Source: Chromera velia
Taxonomy: Eukaryota > Sar > Chromeraceae
Direction of reading: 5' to 3'
NCBI GenBank assembly: GCA_018398765.1
Contig: JAHBMJ010003103.1
Coordinates: 1-12,910 of the forward strand
DNA length: 12,910 bases
The notes under the pieces are model-generated. The model had not been told where the DNA came from and made no database searches. It saw only the letters and a list, made by a program, of their open reading frames with translations. The position numbers and the translations under genes are program-made. Positions 1 through 7,495 of the stretch are shown here, piece by piece; position 1 is the stretch's first letter; every line of letters begins with the position of its first letter.

Positions 1-530
1 AGCTCTGGGTTTCTCTGGACTGTGAAACGCCACGTCTCTCCATCTGAAGGAGAAGGGGTCAGTAAACTCTGGCGTTCAGTATCTTTTTCTGACTTGGGTT
101 CTCTTTGGGAAGAGGGAGGTTGAGGGAGGACAGGCTCAGAAAACAAAAAAATAGGTTCTCCTTCAAGAATACGTGGAAAAGAATGAGAAGAAGAAGAGCA
201 AGAATGGGCAGACTGAGATACAGATTTCTTTCCCGCTCTGACTTCATCGGTCTGTCTTTCATCTGGAAGCGAGCGAGAATCCTTTGAAGACTGTGCCTCT
301 CTTTCATTGATTGGGAGAGGGCCGGCCGAGGCCAACCCAATGGGAAATGAGTCTTTTTGACTTTTGAACTCTATGCTTTCTGCAAAAAGAATGGAAGAAG
401 AAGAGAAAGAAGAGGAAGATTTCTTTTTTGACTGATCGCTTGCAGACTGAGCTGGTTCTTGTGGTCTGTCATCACTTGGTACCTCTATAAAGAGATCCCC
501 TCTAGTCTCAGGAGGTCTCTCAGACTGCGA
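1..530 (-). CDS. Ser/Glu/Pro-rich extension downstream of the integrase, open to the window edge (partial)
   Basis: After the TAG that ends the integrase ORF (531-533), the same frame stays open without another stop for about 176 codons, to the window edge. It has no ATG start. The encoded protein is rich in Ser, Glu, Pro and Lys, with short runs such as KKKSSSSFSSSS and LPDERQTDEVRAGKKS. No domain is recognisable. This composition resembles the disordered linker that follows integrase in Copia-type polyproteins, where reverse transcriptase would come next, but that is inference because the RT would lie outside the window. The lack of a start codon argues for joint translation with the integrase by readthrough or TAG recoding, or for a nonsense mutation in a decayed copy. 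Plus-strand and other minus-strand ORFs here look like shadows of GA/CT-rich sequence. Confidence 0.5.
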
Positions 531-2081
531 CTAGCAATCAGTTGGGGCAGGGCGGGAGAAAGAAGGGAGGGGGTGAGAAGGTGCACGAACAAAACAAGAA
601 GAGTGGGCAAGATACTCCTTACTCTGCAGTCTCTCTCCAGACTCAGAGATGGGAGTCAAATAGACGAGGAAGCGGGAGTGAGGGACGAGAGAGGATACTT
701 CAAAGAGCCGCCACTTGATGTCGAGCGAGCGGTAGGTCTTTCGAGGGTTCTTCCAATACACTCTTTCTCCGACAGTCAAGTTCAGGGGAGAAAGCGCTGT
801 CGGACCTTTCTTGTGAACTTCAGCAAGCATGCATTCAAGAGGGGGAGGGAGAAGACGTTGAGACGTAAGACGTTCGTACGGTGATCTTTTATCAGAGTTG
901 ACAGAGGAAAGGAGGTTAAGTTGAGACATACAGCGAGGAAGAACTTGATGGAAGTGCCGTTTTTCTAGGCCTCTGTCTAAAAGAGCTGCTTCGACAAGAC
1001 GTTTCAAATCGTCATGCCGATGTTCGAGCAGCCCGTTGGCCCGAGATAGACCGGGGGGGGTCCACAACTGTCTAACTCCCAAGTCCTCTAGCATGGAAGA
1101 GAAAACGGCTTTGAATTCACTCCCATTGTCCGTTTTTACAAACCCACGAAAAGAGAGAGGACACCCAAAAGGTCTCAACCATCCTTCCTCAAAAGCTTTC
1201 CATGCAGTCTCTGCCTTCATGTCTTTCAGTAGGATGGCCATGAGGAAACTTGTCGCTTCACACATGACCGTTAAGACAGGTTGACCATACAGAAAAATTG
1301 TGTCCACCGCTATCTGCTGTAGGGGGGCACGAGTTCTCAGATGAGAGCCTCCCTGTCCACGAAGGCGCCTTGGGAGACCGTGGACTTGCAGGCAAGTGTT
1401 GCACTCTGCTCTTAGTTCTTCACACATTTTTCTCAGGCCTCTCACGGCAAGATACGGAGAGACGAGAGTGTAAAGAGCTTTTCCACCAATGTGCCCCACT
1501 TCCTGATGTACATACTGCAGGTACTCACGTGCATATTCTGTACTGACTTTCACCTTATTAGGACGCTTGCCGTCGGGTACGTCAGCAAAGATGCAGTCAG
1601 ATGAATCGGAATTTTCGGAAAGACAAACTGAAGATGCACATGTGTACTCTGCAGATGAGATCTCGTCCCGATCATCATCTTCCTCTCGTACAGCAGCTGA
1701 GGAAGAACAACACGAAAAATGGTCAGTGGCCTTTCTTTTAAAAGAAAAAAGTTCGTGCATAGAAGAGGAGAGGGGAAGAGAAAAAGAAGACAAAGACGTT
1801 CGTTGGAGGTTCTCTGCTGTCAGTCTGTTCTCTTCTGAAGCAAGAGATCCAAAGAGACAGAAAGGGCCTCCTTTCTCAACTGAATCAGAAGAAACTGCAG
1901 GTGAGAAATGATCTGAATAGATTTGCGTGAGTTGAGGAGGAAGAGGGTCACAAAGAAAAGAAACTTCGTCGAAGGGAGAGTCAGAATTACCAGCACCAGC
2001 ATAAAGAAAAAAGAGAGGAGGGGGAGTAGAGGTGGAGGGAGGAGTAAACATCTGAAACACAATAAAAGAAGTAAAGAACAT
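531..2081 (-). CDS. Retrovirus/LTR-retrotransposon-type integrase (HHCC, D,D(34)E, GPY/F-like)
   Basis: This 516-residue ORF encodes a DDE integrase, which would join element DNA ends to a target in the nucleus. Visible parts: a disordered Ser-rich N-terminal region (about 1-170); an H2C2 zinc finger H192-x4-H197-x29-C227-x2-C230 with the typical GHIGGKAL context; a catalytic core with D260 (QIAVDTIF), D318 (KTDNGSEF) and E353 (ANGLLEHRH), leaving 34 residues between the last two where 35 is usual; and a GPY/F-like C-terminal stretch near 437-476 (VGERVYWKNP). The ATG at 2081 is the first in frame after a TGA at 2112, but the open frame begins about ten codons upstream and coding character continues above the TGA. 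The ORF ends in TAG and the frame continues beyond it. The finger and tail suggest a Ty3/BEL or Polinton-like lineage. No RT lies next to it on the upstream side. The fold assignment is firm; the family is not. Confidence 0.88.
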   Translation of the reverse strand: MFFTSFIVFQMFTPPSTSTPPPLFFLYAGAGNSDSPFDEVSFLCDPLPPQLTQIYSDHFSPAVSSDSVEKGGPFCLFGSLASEENRLTAENLQRTSLSSFSLPLSSSMHELFSFKRKATDHFSCCSSSAAVREEDDDRDEISSAEYTCASSVCLSENSDSSDCIFADVPDGKRPNKVKVSTEYAREYLQYVHQEVGHIGGKALYTLVSPYLAVRGLRKMCEELRAECNTCLQVHGLPRRLRGQGGSHLRTRAPLQQIAVDTIFLYGQPVLTVMCEATSFLMAILLKDMKAETAWKAFEEGWLRPFGCPLSFRGFVKTDNGSEFKAVFSSMLEDLGVRQLWTPPGLSRANGLLEHRHDDLKRLVEAALLDRGLEKRHFHQVLPRCMSQLNLLSSVNSDKRSPYERLTSQRLLPPPLECMLAEVHKKGPTALSPLNLTVGERVYWKNPRKTYRSLDIKWRLFEVSSLVPHSRFLVYLTPISESGERLQSKEYLAHSSCFVRAPSHPLPSFSRPAPTDC

Positions 2082-2111
2082 TGAGGCATGAATAGAGTCT
2101 GATTGTTTTTT

Positions 2112-2456
2112 TCAGTTGCTCTTTCTTTGATTAAAGGAACGTCGCTTTGAGCGAGACTGCGAGTGACAACGCTGTCCAACCTCCCGATCGAACTTTTCCT
2201 TTCTCTCGCGGCCTCGCTCTTTCCTTCTTGACTTCTTGCTCTTGGAAGGAGAGCGCAGTCGTTTTTTCGGAGGCAAAATCTTTGACTGCTTTGGGACTTG
2301 CACATTAGGAAGAGGAGAAGAGAAGGGACGGGAGGGGGAAGAGTGTCGCGGGGGGAGGGGACAAGATGGAAGATCATTCAATGCAGGAGGTAGAGGTATA
2401 GACAAGGAAGTGAGAGAAATAAAAACATTCTGTTGACTTGTTTCCGTTTCATTCAA
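2112..2456 (-). CDS. Ser/Pro-rich to strongly basic (SR/KR-rich) region upstream of the integrase, same frame
   Basis: This open segment of about 114 codons lies in the integrase frame between TGA 2460-2462 and TGA 2112-2114. Its first half is Ser/Pro-rich. The second half is very basic, with motifs such as PPKKRLRSPSKSKKSRRKER and SRSKRRSFNQRK, which would suit nucleic-acid binding or a nuclear localisation signal. There is no ATG in frame; the first codon of the open stretch that could serve is a TTG. It may be the N-terminal part of the integrase protein, cut off by TGA 2112, or the tail of a protein entered by a -1 frame change from the upstream acidic ORF, which ends at 2453. A longer hydrophobic reading of the same DNA (1820-2377, next frame) looks like a shadow made by CT-rich sequence. 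Role not recognised. Confidence 0.45.
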   Translation of the reverse strand: MNETETSQQNVFISLTSLSIPLPPALNDLPSCPLPPRHSSPSRPFSSPLPNVQVPKQSKILPPKKRLRSPSKSKKSRRKERGRERKEKFDREVGQRCHSQSRSKRRSFNQRKSN

Positions 2457-3022
2457 AGGTCATAATCGACCAATTCCTCCTCGCTCTCTCGATGTTCGTC
2501 TATTGGCATCGACTCTGCAGGTTCGGGGACAGTCGGTTGAGCTTCCTCCTGCTGCTCCACCAACTGCATTGGTTCTGCAGATTCGGGGGCAGGCGGGGGA
2601 GCTTCCTCCTACTGCTCCACCAACTGCATCGGCTCTGCAGATTCGGCGGCAGGCGGGGGAGCTTCCTCCTGCTGCTTCTCCAATTGCATCTCCGTTGCGT
2701 CCTGCTCCGTCTCCCATTGCTGATACGGGTTGATTTCGGGTTGGTCCTCGTCTGTATACTGCTCTTCCTCTTGCATGCCCAGAGTGCTTTCCTCCCGACG
2801 ACTCTCCTCCAACAAATTTTTCAACGGGCTTCTGGGGAACACTGGGGAAGAGAAGCTGGCTGCTGTTCTCGTTCTCCTGAGGGGGGCGTCTGGTGAGGAC
2901 GTCCTCCTTGCCTAAATGGGTCTCTCGTCGCGATCCCCCGCGAGGGACAGGGGACTGAGGGTCCCATCGGGGAGACTGGGTTCCTTTTGAATCGGGTCGG
3001 GGGAGAAGGCTACCGGGCGGGC
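2453..3022 (-). CDS. Acidic protein with 20-residue tandem repeats and two internal TAG codons
   Basis: This is the 3' end of the long minus-strand frame that also holds the Cys-cluster protein. Between TGA 3023-3025 and the final TGA 2453-2455 it encodes a Pro/Ser/Arg-rich start (ARPVAFSPDPIQKEPS), a Glu/Gln-rich middle, and 20-residue repeats of the type QEEAPPPAxESAEPMQLVEQ, then an acidic terminus EEELVDYDL. Two TAG codons interrupt it, at 2912-2914 and 2609-2611. The second sits exactly where the neighbouring repeat unit has CAG (Gln), so the original residue there was very probably Gln. The product looks disordered and acidic; a scaffold or Gag-tail role is possible but cannot be shown. 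An overlapping frame (2460-3026) is open but reads the repeats as an odd Gly/Ala/Arg/Cys mix, and I regard it as a shadow. Confidence 0.5.
2541..2720 (-). repeat. 60-bp tandem repeat, three units, coding for 20-residue repeats
   Basis: Units begin at 2541, 2601 and 2661, each with GCTTCCTCCT on the plus strand, giving an exact 60-bp period. The first two units are nearly identical, and the third matches over its first half and then diverges. A degenerate trace precedes them (2500-2540, sharing the CTCTGCAG and TTCGGGG segments). The period is a multiple of three, so the repeats keep the reading frame of the acidic protein. Confidence 0.9.
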
Positions 3023-3025
3023 TCA

Positions 3026-3322
3026 AGCCCTGCCACCTGTCCCATCCATGGCACGTTCCCTCGGGCTTCTTTGACGGCGTGCAGAGGAGATGGGTGGGTG
3101 AAAAAGGGGGGTATCGGGGTGGAAAACGTGGGTGTCAGGGGGGGCTTCATTGATCCGGAGAAACGTGACCCGAGTGTGAATCAGATCGATATCGACGGGA
3201 AGAAGCCAGCGGCTTCATCCCGTCTCAATTCCCTGAAGGTTTTTTCCATGGGGGATCTCGATATGTCGGGTTCCATCTCTGTATGGCTCCAATTCTCTCC
3301 AATTGAAGGAGCAACGTCGGAG
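3026..3322 (-). CDS. Continuation of the long frame between TAG 3323 and TGA 3023, interrupted by TGA 3215
   Basis: Past the TAG at 3323-3325 the frame continues with protein-like sequence (RRCSFNWRELEPYRDGTRHI) to TGA 3215-3217. It then continues again (SRWLLPVDIDLIHTRV, later FLRINEAPPDTHVFHPD) to TGA 3023-3025. The mix of aromatic, charged and aliphatic residues on both sides of TGA 3215 looks like one folded domain interrupted by a stop. These two TGA codons are the only internal TGAs in the 7.6-kb frame. If TGA is the real terminator, the upstream protein would end at 3215. If this is decay, they are ordinary nonsense mutations. No known domain recognised. Confidence 0.4.
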
Positions 3323-4294
3323 CTAACTGAGACCAAAAATGAGGAAGTGGTTTCGGAAACCAAATTTGGCAAAGTGGACTAGGGTCTTCCCGGACGAGCG
3401 CAGAGTCTGTGGTCGAGCGTCATCCATCTGAATTCGGAAAAAACCGCGGCTCAGTGAAGGGAATTGAGCGCCCCCTCCTTGAATCATCTGTTTTTCATTC
3501 GAAAACTCCTCTCTCGCAAAGAAGGCGGGGTTTGGGTGGAGCTCCCCATCCCTGTTAAAGATCAGTTGGAGGTGGATACCTTCATCGACACTCATGATGT
3601 CAATGGAACTGGCAGTATCCGCTGCCACGCGGATCCGGATCTGCTGGGCCCGACGTGTCGTCAGATCATGGAGCGCATGATATCGATCACAAATTCTCTG
3701 GAGACAGGCGAAAAAGTGTCGCTTATCATGGATTCTCAGCCTCTTTCTCGTGGTGTTTCTTTCTTGGGGGGGGAAGGATTGCAGACACTGATCCAGAAAT
3801 TGGGAACGCGGCGTGCTTGGCGCAGCCGATAAACGGGAGAGCGCTTCCTCTGCGGGCAAGGGTGCTGGTAGCGTCAGACACGGAGGGCGGGGGCGGTGGA
3901 GGGAGAGACCCGTAGATGAAGAGGAGGAAGGAGGCACAGCCTGCCTGGGCTTTTGAGTAACTTCATAAAGAAGCCAGGCATAAAAGCTTTTCTCGCAGGG
4001 TTGAGGGAGGGGAAGGCCGTTGGACCCTTGATCAATCTGACCACCCTTTCCCAGCCTGGACCAGGCTTGCTTTTCCGGAGGGAAAAAAACAGCGGACCCC
4101 CAAATCCTCATCAAGACCACCCAGTTTGGGAGCAGGGTGGATGCTTTCGCCCTAGGCTCACTGGGCGTATGCCTGAGCCATATAGGGATGAGAAAAGCTG
4201 GAGGGTGTCCGTTACTATCTGTCAGCAGATCGAGCAGGAAGACAAGAGGGTGAATCAAAATGAATGTGTTCAGTCTGTCTGGCAAGATCGATTT
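3323..4294 (-). CDS. Unrecognised protein segment, in frame with the Cys-cluster protein across a TAG
   Basis: About 320 codons stay open between TAG 4295-4297 and TAG 3323-3325, in exactly the frame of the preceding 739-codon segment. The N-terminal third contains a hydrophobic stretch (IHPLVFLLDLL), the middle is Pro/Ser-rich, and the C-terminal half looks folded and charged (KRLRIHDKRHFFACLQRICD, RIRVAADTASSIDIMSVDEG). The only nearby ATG in frame is not convincing as an independent start. A trace of the 2A-like motif, RDGELHPNPA, lies at 3524-3553. I do not recognise a family. It is most simply the C-terminal part of the upstream protein, separated by a TAG that is either read as sense or a nonsense mutation. 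Confidence 0.5.
   Translation of the reverse strand, partial: KSILPDRLNTFILIHPLVFLLDLLTDSNGHPPAFLIPIWLRHTPSEPRAKASTLLPNWVVLMRIWGSAVFFPPEKQAWSRLGKGGQIDQGSNGLPLPQPCEKSFYAWLLYEVTQKPRQAVPPSSSSSTGLSLHRPRPPCLTLPAPLPAEEALSRLSAAPSTPRSQFLDQCLQSFPPQERNTTRKRLRIHDKRHFFACLQRICDRYHALHDLTTRRAQQIRIRVAADTASSIDIMSVDEGIHLQLIFNRDGELHPNPAFFAREEFSNEKQMIQGGGAQFPSLSRGFFRIQMDDARPQTLRSSGKTLVHFAKFGFRNHFLIFGLS
3524..3553 (-). other. Degenerate 2A-like trace (RDGELHPNPA)
   Basis: The residues D-G-E-L-H-P-N-P-A resemble D-G-D-V-E-P-N-P-G of the motif at 7964-8014, but the key Glu is His and the terminal Gly is Ala. The W..DLT lead-in is absent. It could be an eroded copy or a chance match. StopGo activity is not expected. 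Confidence 0.25.
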
Positions 4295-6550
4295 CTAGAT
4301 CAGATCAATCAGAGCCCGGGCAGACAGAACTTGACTGCCAGTCGATTGCCAGTGTGTCAATGCCATCTGCCCTTCCGTGAGCCTCTCCCATTTTCCTTGA
4401 TAGAGGGCCTCAAGAAGGAGGAAATTATGGCCTATTTCCGATTCCTCTTTGAAGTTGGAAGGAACAGCGGGCTCTTCTGGGACCGACTGCAATCTGGTGT
4501 CGGCTACCCCTGGGCGAGGAGGGGCCGCGGCCCGAACATCGTCAGAGTGAACCCCAGTCGGAACATACAGGTCGCTCAGAGACAGCCTGATCGAAGGACT
4601 GAGGTCTCTGATAAAGGACTCGGTCAACCTCTGCCTTACTGCTATTTTGTGCTTTTGATTCTTGGTCAAAGACAGAGATGGCTCTGCCTTTTGAACTCCG
4701 TGCCACCGCTGGGCTGGGAGTTCGACCCTCAGCAAAGACGCTTTGTAGAGCTTTGACCCCAGATTGGGAGGGCGGTCCTCTTGCTGTGCCTCCGTTAGAT
4801 TCTGTGCGACAGAAAAAACGTGGACAAAGATCTGTCGAAACACGGTGGCTAGAGAGAACGGAAGCTTGTCCCATTCATTTAGCTCAAGCTTGAAACGCTT
4901 CCTCACGAACCATTCAAGCAAGGGCCTGAGTTCCCCGTGAAGGGGCTTATCCCGAATCTCTCTGAACTTTGCCCCTCCTGGACACAAGCAGGAGGTGCAT
5001 GTGGGGTCTAGTTCACAGATGCAGAGGAAAAACGTGCCATCCTTCCGACTGTACTGGAGTCCAGGCCGGTGTCCACAGCAGGAGGTCAGTCCATTGCTGG
5101 TGAGGCAGTTGTACGAGTTGTGTCCGAGGCATGCTCGAGGGTCTAACTGTTGAACCTCACAAATGTTGCATGCATCGGCACTCGCGTACATTGGGTTCAA
5201 CAGGGGTTTGAAAGTGTCGTATCGCAGAGCCAAGATGGAGTTGTGGGGCTCCCGCATATGCTTTTCTTCAGAGATGAAAAGATCTTCCCACTTCTCCGGA
5301 ATTTTAGCACCAGACTTTCGAGTGGCTTTCCACAACCTGAAAAATTCAGGTCTGTCCAGCTTTTTCAGAATGACGTGGGCTGTGGGACGGGGGTCAATGC
5401 CTTTCCATCCCACTAGACCACTCGGAGGAGCAATGGCAGGGTTAGATGGATTGTAATCAATGTAGGGAAAAGCCTGCAGTCTGCGGTTTTCATCGATGAG
5501 GCTGCGAGCGCTGCAAGGTATGTGAAGGCGCTCAGGCAAGACACTGTCAAGTGCCTCATCAGCCATCCTTTTTGTTTGGTCCTCATCTGGGTTCATGTCT
5601 CCTCGCTCACGCATCTCCTCTCTCGCTGCTGAATGGTACTCGTCAAACCTCTCTAGATGGAAGAGGTGAATGCGACTAAAGATCCAGCTCTTGTCAGGTG
5701 GGTGGAAAGGCAGTCGGGAGGGATCAGAGGCGTTTGGTCCTTCGTTCTCAAGCAGGAATTTGAGGAGGTTATTTGGGAGGGAGCAGAAAGATATTTTTAG
5801 GAGACGTGTCATGATGGCTTGAGCCTCCTCATTTTCTTGTGCAAGGGCAAGCACGCGCTCAACATTGAACAGATACTGGTCCCCCCGACCCATTGGCAGA
5901 TGCAGAAGGTTGTTCTTTCCACCGAAAAAACCAATCAGTTGTTCCGAATCCCCTGTGCCGTCTTTTGCAGGTTGGACAATCGCAAACTCCCTGTCTTCAA
6001 CACTTGGCAGCCAGTGGCTGGTTGGGTAGACTGCCAAAGGTGCGGACTGGGGGTATCCCTTTTTTCGCAACGCTCGCCTCCATACCACAGAGGGGACCGA
6101 GGTGGGGGGCTGTCCATCAGTCGTTTTAAGGGTGTACGGTTTCAGTTGTCTGAGAAGGATTCTCTTGAGGGGATCTGGGACTTCAATGGCACCGTCTTTC
6201 GGTTCTATTTGCAGCGTGGCCCCACTAACTACCCTGCACTCATCCGTAGCACCATCGAGGAGGACGCGTATGGGGTACTCTCCCTGCGCCTTGGGTCGCG
6301 GCACAGAAGTGTACATCCATTGAAGGCTTCTCAGCAACATGGGGATGTTGACGAGCCAACGTTCCTCCATGCCGGTGCCACTGGCAGGTTCATTCGCTGG
6401 TAAGGCTCTCTTGCGAGTGAGCCTAACAGATCGGCTTTCCTTCAAAAAACCAACAACCGCTCCATTCTTAGACTGCATTTCTGATTGTATTTGCCCAGCT
6501 GGTCCTAATATCAACGTGGTCGACTGAGAAGAAGCTTCGGGGTCAAAGGG
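4295..6550 (-). CDS. Large unrecognised protein with a central Cys-rich (zinc-binding-like) cluster
   Basis: This is the longest uninterrupted stretch in the window, about 750 codons between TAA 6551-6553 and TAG 4295-4297. The 739-residue reading starting at 6514 uses a TTG; the first ATG in frame is 12 codons further on, and the frame is open above it, so no independent start is convincing. The N-terminal third is mixed and soluble-looking (YPIRVLLDGATDECRVVSG), followed by an acidic/basic central part and then a dense cluster of 11 Cys at residues 449-511. The last 200 residues are moderately basic. I see no RT (YxDD), Walker A, PolB or transposase motif. Its position after the Gag-like and 2A-containing segments and before the integrase suggests a structural or enzymatic part of the same polyprotein. 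About 38 Gln are encoded by CAR here and none by TAR. Confidence 0.65.
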   Translation of the reverse strand, partial: PFDPEASSQSTTLILGPAGQIQSEMQSKNGAVVGFLKESRSVRLTRKRALPANEPASGTGMEERWLVNIPMLLRSLQWMYTSVPRPKAQGEYPIRVLLDGATDECRVVSGATLQIEPKDGAIEVPDPLKRILLRQLKPYTLKTTDGQPPTSVPSVVWRRALRKKGYPQSAPLAVYPTSHWLPSVEDREFAIVQPAKDGTGDSEQLIGFFGGKNNLLHLPMGRGDQYLFNVERVLALAQENEEAQAIMTRLLKISFCSLPNNLLKFLLENEGPNASDPSRLPFHPPDKSWIFSRIHLFHLERFDEYHSAAREEMRERGDMNPDEDQTKRMADEALDSVLPERLHIPCSARSLIDENRRLQAFPYIDYNPSNPAIAPPSGLVGWKGIDPRPTAHVILKKLDRPEFFRLWKATRKSGAKIPEKWEDLFISEEKHMREPHNSILALRYDTFKPLLNPMYASADACNICEVQQLDPRACLGHNSYNCLTSNGLTSCCGHRPGLQYSRKDGTFFLCICELDPTCTSCLCPGGAKFREIRDKPLHGELRPLLEWFVRKRFKLELNEWDKLPFSLATVFRQIFVHVFSVAQNLTEAQQEDRPPNLGSKLYKASLLRVELPAQRWHGVQKAEPSLSLTKNQKHKIAVRQRLTESFIRDLSPSIRLSLSDLYVPTGVHSDDVRAAAPPRPGVADTRLQSVPEEPAVPSNFKEESEIGHNFLLLEALYQGKWERLTEGQMALTHWQSTGSQVLSARALIDLI
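4982..5170 (-). other. Cys cluster domain (11 Cys in 63 residues)
   Basis: Within the large protein, residues 449-511 carry C449-x2-C452, C462, C470, C479-C480, C498-x-C500 and C506-x2-C509-x-C511, with His465 and His482. Paired CxxC and CxC spacings suggest two or more structural zinc sites. The spacing does not fit a CCHC knuckle, RING, PHD or LIM pattern that I can assign. Confidence 0.6.
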
Positions 6551-7114
6551 TTAGGGAGGTGCAAAGGGGTGGGATGTCGAGGAGAAGGAGAAGTTCGACT
6601 GATGTTCTTCTGTCGGGGTCCTCTGTAAGGCCTGTGTCGTTTTTCCCGATTGACCATCATTAGAAAAGGGGTCTCCGAGGGCATAATCAGACATAAGTGG
6701 AGGTTTGGCTCCATTTGGAAGGCGGAGCACTAGGCCTGGGCCTCTGACAGAGGACAAAGGCTGACTCTGGGTTAGGATGGCAGCACTGGCAGAAGATGAG
6801 AAAGAGGACGAACCTGTGTTTATCTAAGTGTCAGTCCGAACTGAGTAATTTCCTGATCGCTGAGCACTTGCAGGTCTCAGCTCTACAGGTCTTCGAGGAG
6901 GAGATGACAGTTGAACTGTTCTTCTTGGGGTCAATTATGAGAGAGGGATTCGGTTTGGGGGAGGTGAAAAGATGGACAGTTGGGGTAGAGGCGGGGCAAA
7001 CGGGTTTGGAGGTAGATCTGCTGCTGCTGTCGGTCTCGGGGGTGAGACTGGTCCAAACGCTGAGATAGCGTCTAGACTCGGAAGAAAGCCTCCTTCTATT
7101 GGTTCCATTTATGC
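6551..7114 (-). pseudogene. Stop-rich Pro/Ser-rich linker in the same frame (TAA 7109, TAA 6935, TAG 6824, TAA 6551)
   Basis: This is the densest stop cluster in the long frame. After TAG 7115 the frame reads one codon, then TAA 7109-7111, directly followed by ATG (METPIEGG-type start: ATG GAA CCA ATA). It then continues through TAA 6935-6937, TAG 6824-6826 and TAA 6551-6553. The sequence between stops is disordered but protein-like and keeps one frame: FGPVSPPRPTAAADLPPNPF, LSSPPRRPVELRPASAQ, SQPLSSVRGPGLVLRLPNG, and TPTEEHQSNFSFSSTSHPF. No domain is seen. It may be a spacer in a polyprotein or simply a decayed stretch. Since the ATG after TAA 7109 is closely followed by further stops, it does not define a convincing separate gene under the standard code. 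Confidence 0.45.
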
Positions 7115-7495
7115 CTATGACGTCTCTTGGGTTTCTTGATGAAAGGGGACCTCAAAGAAAGGGACAGAAGGAATCGTAGGTGTGGGGCCGAGCAGTGGAG
7201 GGAGGTTGCGGTTACTTTCACGAAGGGCCTGAGAAGGCTGGATGCGAATGGGCCTCGAAGTAGATGACTGACTTCCCCTGTTTCTCGATGCTTCTGCTCT
7301 TCCATCCCTCTTTGGATGTCCGGGGTTCGGCTCAATTCCTTCTTCGGTTAAATCTCTGATCCAACCACCTACCGTTGGTGGTGGGTGGGTTGGTTGAGAG
7401 ACGTTTTCAAAAAAGGGGTTAAAACCAAACCAGGAGGTAGGAAGGGGATTAAGGAGGAATTGGGGGGCACCGGCATAGTTGATGAAGGTCAGCAA
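7115..7495 (-). CDS. Short segment with 2A-like motif, between TAG 7496 and TAG 7115
   Basis: About 126 codons with no ATG start (first residues LLTFINYAGAPQFLL follow directly on TAG 7496). An aromatic/hydrophobic lead (SWFGFNPFFENVS) is followed by the motif W-I-R-D-L-T-E-E-G-I-E-P-N-P-G-H, then a basic, Ser/Gln/Pro-rich tail. The lead continues smoothly from the sequence upstream of TAG 7496 (GSNGFWSE), so the two look like parts of one protein. The residue after NPG is His rather than Pro, so ribosome skipping is probably not supported. Function not recognised. Confidence 0.5.
   Translation of the reverse strand: MLTFINYAGAPQFLLNPLPTSWFGFNPFFENVSQPTHPPPTVGGWIRDLTEEGIEPNPGHPKRDGRAEASRNRGSQSSTSRPIRIQPSQALRESNRNLPPLLGPTPTIPSVPFFEVPFHQETQETS
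7316..7363 (-). other. 2A-like motif WIRDLTEEGIEPNPGH
   Basis: Third copy of the recurrent motif in transcription order's downstream half. It matches the GxExNPG core of 2A (StopGo) peptides, but His replaces the final Pro that established 2A function requires. Confidence 0.6.

Noticed and set aside
1820-2377. Hydrophobic minus-strand ORF of 185 codons, resembling a membrane protein
   Set aside because: Its Leu/Phe/Ser-rich content comes from reading CT-rich DNA out of frame; the adjacent frame carries the protein-like basic region and integrase N terminus.
2460-3026. Alternative 188-codon frame across the 60-bp repeats
   Set aside because: It reads the repeats as a Gly/Ala/Arg/Cys mixture. 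The acidic frame continues the upstream protein-like frame and gives a coherent repeat.
6244-6280. Retropepsin-like site in YPIRVLLDGATDE
   Set aside because: It lacks the D-[T/S]-G triad, and no flap or ILG-type motif follows, so an aspartic protease is not supported.
459-6403. Plus-strand ORFs of 60-267 codons (for example 459-884, 3953-4756, 5819-6403)
   Set aside because: They lie opposite clear minus-strand coding sequence, have no recognisable motifs, and follow from purine-rich composition.
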